The notes under the pieces were generated by a model. That model was not told the DNA's origin. It saw only the letters and a program-made list of their open reading frames with translations, and searched no databases. A program made the position numbers and the translations under genes. DNA of 64,000 bases from Megaustenia siamemsis (Eukaryota; Mollusca; Gastropoda; Stylommatophora; Ariophantidae), in NCBI GenBank assembly GCA_032433765.1, contig JAVIAB010000092.1:38515718-38579717 (forward strand). The letters run 5' to 3'. Below are positions 23,284-34,444 of the stretch, piece by piece. Within the stretch, counting starts at the first letter, position 1. The number at the start of each line of letters is the position of its first letter.

Positions 23284-23628
23284 CTAGTGACTCGGGCAGA
23301 TGGTGCTCGTAAACCTGGGAGGGCCGACCATCTAAGGGCAGAATCCCCCTACAGAAAAGATCATCTGCTGCCTTGCAGAAGGATTGGGGACAATCAAAGG
23401 CTAAGGAAAGCAAACCTGAATAAAATGCTGGCTGAAATCGGATGCACTGGGCCACTGGCGCAGAACACAGTGCAACCTATTAACGGGTGTTCAATCAGCG
23501 TGGATCTGGCAGACTCTAATTGTGATGTTCTGCCTGTGGGGGCGATCAACACACTTAACCTGACAGCTGACTTCATGTGAGAGTCTTGAATCCTACTCTA
23601 ATTGAGTCCCGATCGCAGAGAGAGAGAG

Positions 23629-23662
<34 letters not shown>
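23284..23662 (+). mobile_element. GA-tailed retroposon-like repeat, copy 1
   Basis: From GATGGTGCTCGTAAACCTGG to ATTGAGTCCCGATCGCAG, ending in (GA)n at 23617-23662. The sequence matches 49972-50266 in inverted orientation, which also ends in a GA/TC tail. An internal inverted pair (AGATGGT and ACCATCT) lies near the start. Two copies that both end at the same place with a GA tail suggest a retroposon. The family is not recognised. Confidence 0.65.
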
Positions 23663-23663
<1 letters not shown>

Positions 23664-24299
23664 CCTCCACTACTTTCTTTCATTGCGCATAATTAGACAA
23701 TATTTTGTCTTTTAACAGAAACAGTAATTAGATAGCAAGCTCTCAGTCTGTGACTGTTGATTCCACCAAGACGATAGTTGGATAAACCTAGTCTTTCATC
23801 AACGAGTCAGACATTCTTCATGTGTAATCTAACTTTTATTTGTGATTACTCAGCACTTTAAATCTTGAGCTGTTTCTTACTCTCCTTTTGCTTCTGCGAT
23901 ATTGACCACTGAACCCTTACTTTCAACAGACAATCTCATTAGTCTCACGGCACCTGTCTGCTAACTTCTATTGACTTGGCAATCTTAGACGAATGTAATC
24001 TCGTCTATTTCACCGCAACCTTCCGTTACTTTCTCTCTTTTTGTATTTTCTTACTGGTAAACTCTAACTCTCTTTCTTTCATGTGTTTTCAACAGTATTA
24101 ATCTTCAGTCTTAATATTTATATTTTTCTCGTTTAAAAATTAAGGAGATGGTAATAAATTTTACCTGTACATTATCCTTGTTTTTGTTTATTTTCATCGT
24201 ATTGATAGTCATACACATACAATGTTTCTATTTTTAAGAATCATTGTAAATATAATTTATTATTTGACAGTGAATTTTTCATACTAATGGACATGAAGA
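23663..24299. other. Unannotated stretch
   Basis: No recognised gene or repeat. Confidence 0.35.
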
Positions 24300-24545
24300 A
24301 ATAGCTAATTGATATAATTAAAACGAGGCAAATTGAGAAGACGATCATGTATTATTGCAAAACAGTCAATAAACTGGAATCTACAGGAACGTGGAAAATT
24401 AGAAGGCCCAAGCAGTCATGAAGAAAAATCGTCGAGCAAGATGGAAGTGAGCCCAGTTGGAGAAGGTAACACAAAACCAGGTCTGTTGGCAAAGTGTGGT
24501 TGCAGCCCTTGCTTCGAGGCGAGCTAAAAATATAAATGAAGTCAA
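24300..24545 (+). pseudogene. LINE C-terminal fragment (family G)
   Basis: Frames together give IIKTRQIE, QSINWNLQERGKLEGP and TQNQVCWQSVVAALASRRAK. This order (TRQ, then GKLEG-like, then Q..W...VAAL.SRR) is that of LINE C-terminal ends. Frameshifts are frequent. The match is short but colinear. Confidence 0.5.
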
Positions 24546-24589
24546 ATGTTTTTTTTTAGCATATAAAGAGATACTACAGCTTACTGAAA

Positions 24590-24765
24590 GTAAACTTGGA
24601 ACTTGGAACAGGAAACACAAAGCAAAAAAGGCGAATGAAAGCTGAAGTGGACTGAAAACAGATAATGGACAAGGAAGTTCTGGCAGCATGTACCATACAA
24701 GCGAGAGACAGAGTGAAATGGCGATTGCTGAAAGCTAAACCTCTGAGCTGAGACAGCAAACGTTG
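24590..24765 (+). pseudogene. LINE family B, 3' fragment
   Basis: Gives pieces KLKWTEN, WTRKFWQH and TIQARDRVKWRLLKAK, matching the order in family B (53400-53755 and 62284-62747), where it reads TWTSNIKRWTNQP and TIKARDKAEWRSMVAKL. Decayed. Confidence 0.55.
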
Positions 24766-24769
24766 GTTA

Positions 24770-25371
24770 TGATAATTTTCTGACATGTCACTGCTGTACA
24801 CAAAACTGTTTGTAACAATCGCTTAGCATTGGCACACCTTTTTTTTTAAATTATAAAAACAAAAACTGATTTTTACGATAACGGATATCGCTTGTGGTAT
24901 GGAATCTGTTATTTATTTGTTTAAAATATGTTATTATTTCCTTAAAAGCTGTTATTTTAACAGTTGTTTTTAGCTATTTGTTTAAACAGTCGTTCTATTG
25001 AACTGTCATGAAATGTAAATATCTACTCAACTATTTAAATTGTTACATCTTTTATAATAAATCTTAACATATTATGGTGGACGATTCAAATCACTTATGT
25101 TTATCAACATAGCTGAGGTTTGTGTCCAAGAACTTGTATGGTGTGTGGTCAAGGAACTTTCAGTAACACTCGAATATACATACAAATAAAGAACCAGGAA
25201 TATTAATTCAACAGATAAGTCTTTTTTTTTAAACGAAGGATGTATTAACTAGTGAAGCAAGAAAATCTGGTTTGTAGAGATACATAATTATAACGGTCAG
25301 ATTCAATATTTACTGCAAAATTATCAAAAAAGGGTCTTTAAGGGTTAATACCAAACTAAAATAATAATAAT
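24770..25371. other. Unannotated stretch
   Basis: AT-rich; no recognised element. Confidence 0.3.
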
Positions 25372-25565
25372 CATCTATAGTTTTCCACAGCAACATAGCA
25401 CTATTTATAGCACTTCCGCTGTGACGTCTTTCCAAGCCATTCTCTTAAACTGGCTTGCTTTTTAAATCTTCCATTCCATCTGTCTCTTCTACCTTCAGTG
25501 TTTTCAGTTGTCATATATTTCTGCAGTGCATATCTCATAACATGATACACATGATAGTTGCCTCA
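25372..25565 (-). pseudogene. LINE family A-like 3' end, old
   Basis: The minus strand gives ...EGRRDRWNGRF..., then SLREWLGKTSQRKCYK-like residues, ending near ATGATTATTATTATT. This follows the A1 C-terminal order (EGRRDRGK, then SLREWLGRR). Highly diverged. Confidence 0.5.
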
Positions 25566-26439
25566 TGAAATTATATGTATGCACAACAAGATGGACAATA
25601 AAGGAGAATGTGATACAAGGAGAGATATAACAGTGTTCATGAATCAGTATCACTCATCAGAAATACCTCATTTCCGCTCAACTCATGTCACAACTCCCAC
25701 AAAAGTGCGCTGGTATATTCTGTTGGCTGGAGCGACTACCGTGTAACCCTAATCGGCGCACATGCGACGATTCCAAGCGACTACCATTGAACAGGGAGTG
25801 CACAGTCAATTCCTTACTCCAGTTTCTTCGAAAATACATATTTAAAATAAAGCAGCTGAAACCGAGCTAACTCTGTGGTAGGTTACGAGCTTAACTTTAA
25901 CTCATGTGGGAAGCAGCTCTATAGATGTTTTTTTTTCCACGGGAGTGATCTCTAGGTATCACATGCAATTCGTTTATTTTCTAATTATCAACGTCCTATG
26001 TCTAAACATTAATGGATATAAAATGTATAGTTCTAGATAGGCGGATGGCACCGTATTATTAGCGAAACAACCAAACTAATTTCAATTATTGACTAATATA
26101 TTTTAAAAGTCGAACACATAATATTTTAGGATATGGATGTTAAAAAACGAAAACTATGATTATAAACATAGATAACACCCAATACCAACACGTGGGTGTT
26201 AAGGAAGAGGGGACTATATAAAGCGTTCAATAATATAGTTGTCTTGAACATATTATAACAAGTGATAGAACATGTAATACCGAAATAAACAAAATAATAG
26301 AAATGACAAAAAGCAATTTTAACAGCATGAAAAATATACTCACATAAAAACAAATGAAATCAGAAATAAAACTGCGAAAATTAAAATGTTATATTTAATC
26401 AAGATTCCTGTAGTTTACGGAAACAATGACAATAAATAA
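25566..26439. other. Unannotated stretch
   Basis: AT-rich; no recognised element. Confidence 0.3.
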
Positions 26440-26790
26440 TAAAAGAGAAGAAAATTGAAGCCTTTGAAATGAGAATTTGGTGGAAGTAAAAAAAAAAAAG
26501 ACAACCAAGGAAGGTCTGAATCAGCCGAAAATATAAAAAAACGGCCACTACTTATAACATTTCGAAGAAGACAAATATTTAGGACAATAAAAGGGACGCC
26601 AATACCTTACTAAACGTCATCTTGAAGGGACAGATCCATGGAGACGAGACAGAGACAGACCAAGTCAAACGTGGACTTTGAAGGTACAGGTAAAACTATG
26701 GTAGCGTACACTATCACGACAAGTGACAGGTTAAAACGGCGCTCCATGGCAGCCAACCGTCGTTGGGAATACAACATTCAATGAATGAAA
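26440..26790 (+). pseudogene. LINE family B, 3' end, old copy
   Basis: Starts AAGCCTTTGAAATGAGAATT (compare 53401 onward, AAGTCTTTGAAATGTGAATT). It continues through ATTTCGAAGAAGACAAATAT, GTCATCTTGAAGGGACAGAT and GGCGCTCCATGGCAGCCAAC. The last block matches the 3' coding end of other B copies (CGCTCCATGGTAG at about 53702). No long frame survives. Confidence 0.65.
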
Positions 26791-27249
26791 TAGTATGTAT
26801 TGTAATATGCGTATAGTACAGCCACACATATATGTTGAAAAAAAATCACTATAATTAACGATAATTCCATTTTTCTAAACAGGTATCGTTTAGTCAATAC
26901 ATTTGACAACCATCTTCAAACCAATCACAAAACTATTCAATTTCTCAATTGCTCAATTTCTAATGGCAAAGCTGAGAACGCGGGTCCGAATTTCGGTAAT
27001 CTTGTACAGTTTTCTTTTTTCTGTCGGGAGTAAAATAAAAACTTAGACCGGAACATCTCGCGGCCACTGCACTGGACAATCGACCTTTATTCCCCGGTAC
27101 TACGGTCCCTTAGACCCCATTAATAGGAAAATGCCGTAAAGATAGTAGTAGCAAAGTTGTTAATATGCTGGTTATTGTTACACATCTGCGAAATCATCTG
27201 CAACTGTCGTTTTACAATCCCTAACTATATCTTAAATTACACAACAGGC
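26791..27249. other. Unannotated stretch
   Basis: No recognised gene. The snippet GGAAAATGCCGTAAAG at 27126-27141 recurs near the start of the window. Confidence 0.3.
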
Positions 27250-27445
27250 CCATTTTTGGAATCCCCAGGGGAAAAACAAAGAGGAAGACCAAGCAATTCT
27301 TGGAGAAGACAGATAGAAGCAGAGATGAAGATGATGGGGAAGACATGGAATGATCTTAAAAGAATGGCAAAAAACGGAACGACTTGGAAAGTGTTTGTTG
27401 AAGACCTGTGCTCCACTGGGAGCTAAAAAGGTACAAGATGAAGAA
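27250..27445 (+). pseudogene. LINE C-terminal fragment (family D)
   Basis: Encodes GEKQRGRPSNSWRRQIEAEM then KMMGKTWNDLKRMAKNGTTW then KVFVEDLCSTGS and a stop. RGRP..TWRR..E.E...MG.TW..L...A.....W..FV..LC is a common LINE tail. The frame is intact over this stretch. The 5' part is absent. Confidence 0.75.
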
Positions 27446-27979
27446 CTATATCTTAAGCAATACCCTTATTAAAGCTTACCTGTTCTTTCAGTCTCAGAAC
27501 TCCAAATCTCAAAGATCCGTCTTATCTTTTCATATCTTTTTAATCTACACCTGTAATTCCTGCTGCTTAAGTTTGCTCCTTGCCACAACTGGGACTGCAT
27601 AAAAACCGTGCGTGTATTCAGTCAGAAGTTGACAGAGCAGCAAATGTAATCAGTAGGCCATGCAGCCTGTTAAGAGCTGTCCCTGACAAGCCAAAGGATG
27701 AGACGCCAAGGATATGTCACAGGTGATGAAATTTAATATGACACCATTAGCTCGTATCTTTAAATGCAATTGCACATCCATATATCACTTTGACTGTATA
27801 AAAAAGCACACTTAAACACATTTATAATAAAGTCTAACCTATTTTTAAAGCAAGTATTTGATAACCCTCACGTTATCGTACTGCAATTGTTAAATGCTTA
27901 AAATCTGAACTAAAATTTATTTACTTTTGCAATCCATTTTCTAAAACTGATGTATTTCTATATTCACACATATACATAC

Positions 27980-28017
<38 letters not shown>

Positions 28018-28248
28018 AGAGAGATTGATCAATACAAGTTTGTTCTTTTAGTATAAAATTACATGTTAAGTGAAGGAACAAATTATTATGTAAAGAACAG
28101 TAAAGATCTGGACAGTTTTCAATCATCATAAAATTGATAAATTGCAAGGGGCATAATCAAACATGTTTTGCTAAGAATTTAGTCAATTTCGTGTGTTGTA
28201 GAAATTGTCTTCGTAATTTGAAACCTGAGGTGAGTGTGATGAATACAG
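27446..28248. other. Unannotated stretch with (GA)n
   Basis: A (GA)n run at 27984-28014. Otherwise no recognised element. Confidence 0.35.
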
Positions 28249-28712
28249 TCATCATCATCAAGTACCGGGCCTACTGGTGTAGATGATCATGTCTCTCCAC
28301 AACTTTCGATTTCGGCAGCTATTTATCATTTCTGTTATTGACCTTCTGCCAAGCCATTCTCTTAAGCTGTCTGTTATTTTTTCTCTTCGCTTCCCTCTAT
28401 CTCTTCGTCCCTCAATTTTTCTAGTTGTTACAATATATTCCAGTTGTTCTCTTCTCATTACATGGCCAAAAAAAATGATGATTGTTTCTTCCTAATATTA
28501 AAAATTAGCTCTCCTTTTGCTTTGACCTTTCTCAGAACATTTTCATTACTCTTCTTAGCTGTCCATGGTACTCTCAACATTCTTCTGTAAAACCACATTT
28601 CAACAGACTCCAGTGATTTCCTTGTCTGTTGTCCTATTGTCCATGATCCGCATCCATATGTTAAGGCTAGCTCTAAATAACATTTAATAACTCTTTTTCT
28701 AGTTTCTATTGT
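28249..28712 (-). pseudogene. LINE family A1, 3' end, inverted-pair left arm
   Basis: The minus strand encodes VEMWFYRRMLRVPWTAKKSN, NIRKKQSS, MRREQLEYIVTTRKIEGRRD, KITDSLREWLGRRSITEMIN and CRNRKLWRDMIIYTSRPGT, with a tail CATCATCATCAAG at 28249-28261. It is well preserved, though a run of extra A's (about 28468-28476) shifts the frame. The part at 28426-28698 pairs with 28964-29238. Confidence 0.92.
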
Positions 28713-28949
28713 TAAAAAGGTCAGGTCAGGTAATTTTACCTGCTACTGTATGCAGTAAACAGTACAACATGTGGCTGCCCTGCTGCCTTGCAGGTAAGCT
28801 CTGGAGAGTAAAAGGCTAAAAGAGGGTACCCCGAAATAAAACAACCCACTGCCTTGTGGGTGAGACTTTTTAGTCAAAGGCTAGCGTAGCCAACCATAAA
28901 CAAAAAGACGGAAGGCAACAGAAAACCACCGTCGTAATTTCTTTTTGCA
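28713..28949. other. Spacer between inverted LINE arms
   Basis: Contains two related blocks, CCCTGCTGCCTTGCAGGTAA and CCCACTGCCTTGTGGGTGAG, each followed by AAAGGCTA-like text. It may come from another retroelement. Not recognised. Confidence 0.4.
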
Positions 28950-29238
28950 ATCATGAATTGCCATAAAAGAGTTCTTAAATGTTATGTAGAGCCAGTCTTA
29001 ACATATGGATGCGAATCATGGACAATAGGACAACAGACAAGAAAATCACTGGAGTCTGTAGAAATGTGGTTTTACAGAAGAATGTTGAGAGTACCATGGA
29101 CAGCTAAGAAGAGTAATGAAGATGTTCTGAGAGAGGTCAAAGCAAAAACAGAGCTAATTTCCAATATTAGGAAGAAACAATCATCATTTTTTGGCCATGT
29201 AATGAGAAGAGAACAACTGGAATATATTGTAACAGTTG
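28950..29238 (+). pseudogene. LINE family A1 fragment, inverted-pair right arm
   Basis: Encodes AKTELISNIRKKQSSFFGHV and MRREQLEYIVTV, preceded by KRVLKCYVEPVLTYGCESWT, IGQQTRKSLESVEMWFYRRM and LRVPWTAKKSNEDVLREVK, in one intact frame from 28953. The element breaks off at about 29238, so the normal 3' end (GKIEGRRD... and GAT tail) is lost. Confidence 0.92.
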
Positions 29239-29334
29239 TATTTATTTATTTATTTTTTTGAAGTGTATATGTGTGTTTATGTATGTATTTGTGTGCACTG
29301 TATATGATGATCGATTGTGTTTGTATCATTTATA

Positions 29335-29439
29335 ATGACTGACTTCACGTTCTACTTATTGATTACTGTTATTAATGACTGATTTATTGACCTACATAAT
29401 GTTTACTGTTATTAATGACTGATTTATTGACCTATATAA
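29335..29439. repeat. 40-bp tandem repeat, left part
   Basis: The unit is GTTATTAATGACTGATTTAT then TGACCTACATAATGTTTACT. About 2.5 copies lie here. The array resumes at 30150 on the other side of a LINE. Confidence 0.85.
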
Positions 29440-30149
29440 ATGATAGACATGATAGTAAAAGAAAGCAACATGAAAGGTCTCAGTCTGAATAGTAAGAAAA
29501 CAAAAGTAATGGTCATATCGAAGAAACAACCATTACCATCATGCAGCATAAAAATAAACAGGACAAATCTGTAACAAGTACAACGCGCCAAATACTTGGG
29601 CACAATAATAACATCAGATGGAAGATGCACCACAGAAATTAAAAGCAGAATAGCTCAGGCCAAAACAGAATTTCAGAAAATGAAAAATATCTTATACAAC
29701 AAATCTATGCCACTATAAGTGAGAAAGAGAGTTCATCGGTGCTTTATAGAACCAATTCTGATCTATGGAAGAGAACCAAGGACAGTAGACAAACAAATGA
29801 AAAGATGGTTAGAGGCCACAGAGATGGAACTTCTCAGAATAATGTTGAAAGTTTCCTGGACAGCTAAAAAGACCAATGAGTATATTCTCAAAGAGACTAA
29901 CACAAAAAGAGAGCTCCTTAAAACATCAGAAAGAAACAACATTTTTCGGGCACATCATGAGAAAAGGAAAGTTTGAATACTTGGTAAATACAAGGAAAAA
30001 GAGATTGCGGACGACAAAGAGAGAAAATAGCTCTGTGTCATGGCATGGCAAACAGTCAACAACAGAACTGATACGATGCACAGTAGATAGAAGATTGTGG
30101 AAGGACATGTTCTCCTACGCCAATCGGTATGGCACATGATGATGATTAT
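29440..30149 (+). pseudogene. LINE family A2 insertion with 15-bp target duplication
   Basis: Encodes KGLSLNSKKTKVMVISKK, SDGRCTTEIKSRIAQAKTEF, KRVHRCFIEPILIYGREPRT, TEMELLRIMLKVSWTAKKTN, TTELIRCTVDRRLWKDMFSY and ANRYGT, then CATGATGATGATTAT. TATTGACCTATATAA flanks both sides (29425-29439 and 30150-30164). Several frameshifts and a premature stop (29582 region) break the frame. Only the last ~700 bp of the element are present. Confidence 0.9.
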
Positions 30150-30252
30150 TATTGACCTATATAATGTTTACAGTTACTAATGACTGATTTAATGACCTAC
30201 ATTATTTTACTGTTTTTAATGGCAGATTTAATTGCCTACATAATGTCCTTTT
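30150..30252. repeat. 40-bp tandem repeat, right part
   Basis: Continuation of the array at 29335-29439 after the LINE, with rising divergence toward 30252. Confidence 0.8.
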
Positions 30253-30579
30253 ACAGAGTAAATTATCATGATGCACACTGAGCAAAGTAATCATCAGTTT
30301 GGGCGTGCGGTTGTCAAGTCTACGCTGCTTGTAAAGTTTGATTACAACAGCATATATTTTAGCACTACTTGAAAGGACAAAGTGAATTCAGGTAGCGTTA
30401 TTTAGCATTGTGGTCTCTCCTGTCCAACTACAGAGAACAATTATCACAGGGCACAAACGCACAGTATCAATAAGTGTTACTACAGAATTTAGAGAGAACT
30501 GTTTAACATATATATATATATATGACCTTCGGCGTCTTGACAGACGGTTGGTAGCAAGCATTCATGATAAGTCAGTTGT
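30253..30579. other. Unannotated stretch with (AT)n
   Basis: A short (AT)n at 30509-30524. No recognised gene. Confidence 0.35.
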
Positions 30580-31030
30580 TTGATAAAAATATTGGTGTCT
30601 TATGCTGGATGCTGCTATACTGACCAGCTTCTCTCGTGGCTGAAACTGCCAATATTGGATAGACAGATCCATCCGCAGAACGAACAAGATGTATTCGTGG
30701 TGCCTTGCCTTGCTCCTTTCTCCTGCGCCTTTTGTCTTCTGAATTTGATATTAGCACTGCCTCGAAAGATGCTGTGCCATTTTTTTTATTTTGTTCTCCG
30801 TGAGCAGCCAGATTTTCCCAATTTCTTTCACGGATAGATACTTCACTCAAGTAAGCCCTTCAAACATCCTGATATCTCAGCACTGGTCGGGCAGATAGGG
30901 CATATGGTCTCTTTCGGACCTTAAGTTCGCCATACATTTATTGTTTGGGAGAACGAAGGCTTATCATTCTTCTTAAATGACCCAGCCACCTTAGACTACG
31001 ACTCCTAAGTAACATAATGTTTAACATAAT
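30580..31030 (-). pseudogene. LINE family F, C-terminal end with C2H2-like finger
   Basis: On the minus strand: LRSRSLRWLGHLRRM, MYGELKVRKRP, LRYQDV, then SEVSIRERNWENLAAHGEQN, then KKNGTASFEAVLISNSEDKR, then RRRKEQGKAP. After a frame change follows NTSCSFCGWICLSNIGSFSH, ending ERSW. The C..C...C..S.IG..SH pattern is the zinc-finger-like tail of some invertebrate LINE proteins. One frameshift near 30700 separates it from the preceding frame. Only the 3' end is present. Confidence 0.75.
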
Positions 31031-32466
31031 CCTTTAAAATGTTAACGACACCGGCTGTTTTTGAGTCATCTGCTCCTGCAGCGAAAGAAGCTTGCGTGTT
31101 CCTGTCAATATTGTTCCTTTACCCACTAATCCTCAACATAGATCTAGTCAGTTGTTCTCAGCTACTTTGAAAACAAGGATTACTTAAAACAAAAAAAAAC
31201 TGAATAATTTCATAAAGGTTTCTTCTTTGTACACCCTAGACGTAAATAGTAATAAGTTCGAAGAAAGCGTTGGTCAAAGTCATATCAAGGTTGGTGACAC
31301 ATCCATACAGCTTTGTCCAATATGGTCCAAAAGGTTGACATGGGGTATATTTGAACATTATGAGAGCGTCATCCGCGTTTCAGTGGTTAAATCTGCGAAT
31401 ATTGTTTTTGTAATAAAAAAAACAGCTTTGGAGGTTTTTTTGGTTCGTTTCGTGATCAAAAAGATATCTAGTTTGAACAACTTATAGAAGGACTTGGTTT
31501 TTAACCTGTGACCTCTGACCTCAAGGTCCTGATCCTGTACCCAGTTCAGTTAGAAACAGGTTATTAAAAAAGACCCTGTGTTTGAGCTGAGCACGTAAAT
31601 GAACTTTTGACTATTTAAAATCTAAACAAGTAGGATGTATGTCATTGATTGGGGGAATTCCATAAATGAAAAATAAAATTCCTACTATTTTAAAATTAAT
31701 GAAACAGTTTTTTCGGAAATTATCTTTGTTTCCTTGTCTGATAGTAATGTGCTTCTGTGCTCACTAGTCGTTTTCGTGCTAAAAAAGTATATATTAACAT
31801 ACTATATGTTAACATACGACATGTTAACTTACTATATGTTTACCTAGGATTTCTACATGTTTCTTAAGAAACTGTTCTAAAATAGAGTTGTTTTTTTTAC
31901 TTTAAAAAAATCATCTGTAGAAAATATATAGCACAAATTCAGTGTTTGTTTCAGTTAAAATATTGATGAACTTATTTGTTTACTTTTTAATTTGCACCGT
32001 TTCTATTCTCTATAAAAACATCAAACTTCGATTCTGTCTTAGAATAATTGTTGTCATTGTCAACATTTCTATAAGAATTATCAGCGCCAATTTCTTTCTT
32101 TATTGATCTGCCTCAAATCTTCATATATTTCCCTAACGCCAAAGAGCTTGAAAGCACACACACATTTATCTCATTTGCCACGTGCCTTCAGTATTGATGC
32201 ATCGGCTTGGTATCTTGACAACACTCATACTAGCAAGTCTCATAGAGCTGGGTAATAAATAAGACAGTGACCAACATTTTCTCATTCTGATTTGTGCTGC
32301 GGGACTTTCTTGCAAATAAGAAAAATGACTTATGAAGTTAAAACAACGCGGACACAAAGAAGAATCTTTTATTGCTCGCCTGATATTTTTCTCGAGTAAC
32401 TTTTCCAAGATTAATATCTTTACTTGAAATGACGGTCTAGTGTTTTTTCCTTCATGCAGTAAATGC
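31031..32466. other. Unannotated stretch
   Basis: AT-rich; no recognised gene or repeat. Confidence 0.35.
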
Positions 32467-32500
32467 CGGGGGGGAGGGGGGGAGAGGGGGGGGGAGGAGA
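32467..32500 (+). other. G-run tract (possible G-quadruplex)
   Basis: Three long G-runs separated by single A or AGA, then GGAGGAG. The layout could support a four-stranded G structure. No gene lies nearby, so the role is unknown. Confidence 0.6.
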
Positions 32501-33213
32501 TGAAAGATAAAATGACCAATAGCAACACGGTGCAGGAAACAGAGTTGAAACAGATAGATAGTGTAAGCCAGACACTGGAAAAAACCGAAATGAGAAAAAT
32601 GTATTCCTGCACTACAAAACGTTACAGGACATTGAGTCTATAACTGCCATTTCAGTCAGTGGCCAAGAGAAGATATGTAGTATACCTGTGTGCATTCTAA
32701 GCATCTGAAGTCTGGTGGCTTAGTTTTGCAATGAACCTTGCATAAGGTAAAGTGGGATTGTGGCATCTTAGTTTTAATGGTTGCATATAACATCACTAAC
32801 GTACATTAAGTTATCGACCCACTTGTAGCGATTTTCGAATCATAGTTGATGAGACTAAGCTTTACTAAACCATGCATATATTGTGGAACCTTTTTAAACA
32901 AAAAATAAGCGATGCATTTATGTCTTGTAAAAAAGTCATGACAGAAAACAGAATTTACTTTCAAACGTCCAGTGGATACTTTATGGAAGAGATAACAGAA
33001 AATAAAAAAAAGATAGGAGATCTGTAAGAGAAGGTGTTCACCAATACGCCCATTTTCATGCGAAATATCTTCAGAAATAATAGTGCAAGTTCAAGCGATG
33101 GAGGACATGCGTTCACAAACTGTACTTGGCTTTGGAAAAAAATAGCATAACATTTGTTCTTGCCTAGGCTCATTTGAGTGTATTGGTTCTGATTGCCAGT
33201 TCTTCGTTTATAA

Positions 33214-33214
<1 letters not shown>
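32501..33214. other. Unannotated stretch
   Basis: No recognised element. Confidence 0.3.
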
Positions 33215-33269
<55 letters not shown>

Positions 33270-33335
33270 CCAACATATTCCTATATATATATATGTAAAT
33301 ATATATATATATATATATTTACATATATCTGCAGG
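33215..33335. repeat. (AT)n with palindromic segment
   Basis: (AT)n at 33215-33270. At 33281-33328 there is an AT-rich inverted repeat with TATATGTAAATATATA on one side and its complement TATATATTTACATATA on the other, which could extrude as a cruciform. Confidence 0.9.
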
Positions 33336-34444
33336 GCCAACGGTTATAGAATATTTCTCTCACAGCAAGTGATGAATGAAGTGCTCACAACTGTCTAGGC
33401 GGACTGGAGGCGTTATATATTTTATAATTGACAGCAGCAGAGGGACAAATAGAAAATTGGAGGTGAATAATTGCATACGTAGATGATGTCACAGAGATTC
33501 AACCAGTTATGAGATAGGCAAGGAATTTGAATTATCATTATGTTCATGTTCAAGAAAGGACTTTTCTCTATTACCTATCAGTTTGAATGTTTATCACTGC
33601 TTGGCTTTATTGTATGTCTGCGTGAAGGTAGTCTTTTGGTAACAATGATGCCTTAGCAGACTCATCATCACACCATATTTTCTCTCCTTTTCTAGAAATT
33701 TATCTACAATTTTTGTTAGGGACTTTGATGTGGTCAAACTATACAGTGCTGTTTGTAGTAGTTGTAGTTCATCACTGCGAAAGAATTAAAATCCATAATT
33801 GCTCACTCGTTCGTGCCAGTGGAATCATAGGAATTAACATCTCATCCCATTGAAGGATCCAATCATAGCAGCTACATCACACGCCACAAGGCCAAGCCGG
33901 ACCGAATGTGAAAGCAGTATAACTGTCCTTTGTTATACGATATCGCAATCGAAATATCAAAACACGATCCGGATGAAAAACAGTGTCACGTTGTGCACAG
34001 AGCACTAATCTCATAGCTCCGAGAGCAAGCCAGGCTTAAAGTATGAGGAAACTGCATCAAAGAACACTTTTCAGACAGAGCCACAGCGGTTCCTGTCGCA
34101 TATCCGATGTATTTCTCTTTAATTCATTAGGTAATTTTTGTTTATACTCAAATCTTTTAAAACACTTTAAAAAGTTTTTTTTTTAATTTTTATTGGAACT
34201 CTAGCATAAAATAGGTGTTTCACAATCAATGAATTATTTGGTACATTTGTACTCACAATAAAATGTTCATGTTATAGAGACCATAGGCTCATCATGCTTT
34301 CAGACACATAACATGCGTTTCACAATTTCAGATTTCCGCTTCTACGTACCACTTTTTAATCTGGACCAGCCCCAATTTCATAAAAAGTTAATGTTTTTTT
34401 TTTTAAATTCATATCTCTGCTATATTTTGCCATTTCTTATTTTG
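33336..34444. other. Unannotated stretch
   Basis: No recognised gene or repeat; a T-run near 34170-34182. Confidence 0.35.

Noticed and set aside
22866..23312. Cys/Val/His-rich 148-residue frame
   Set aside because: Translation of the GT-rich minisatellite; other frames are open for the same reason.
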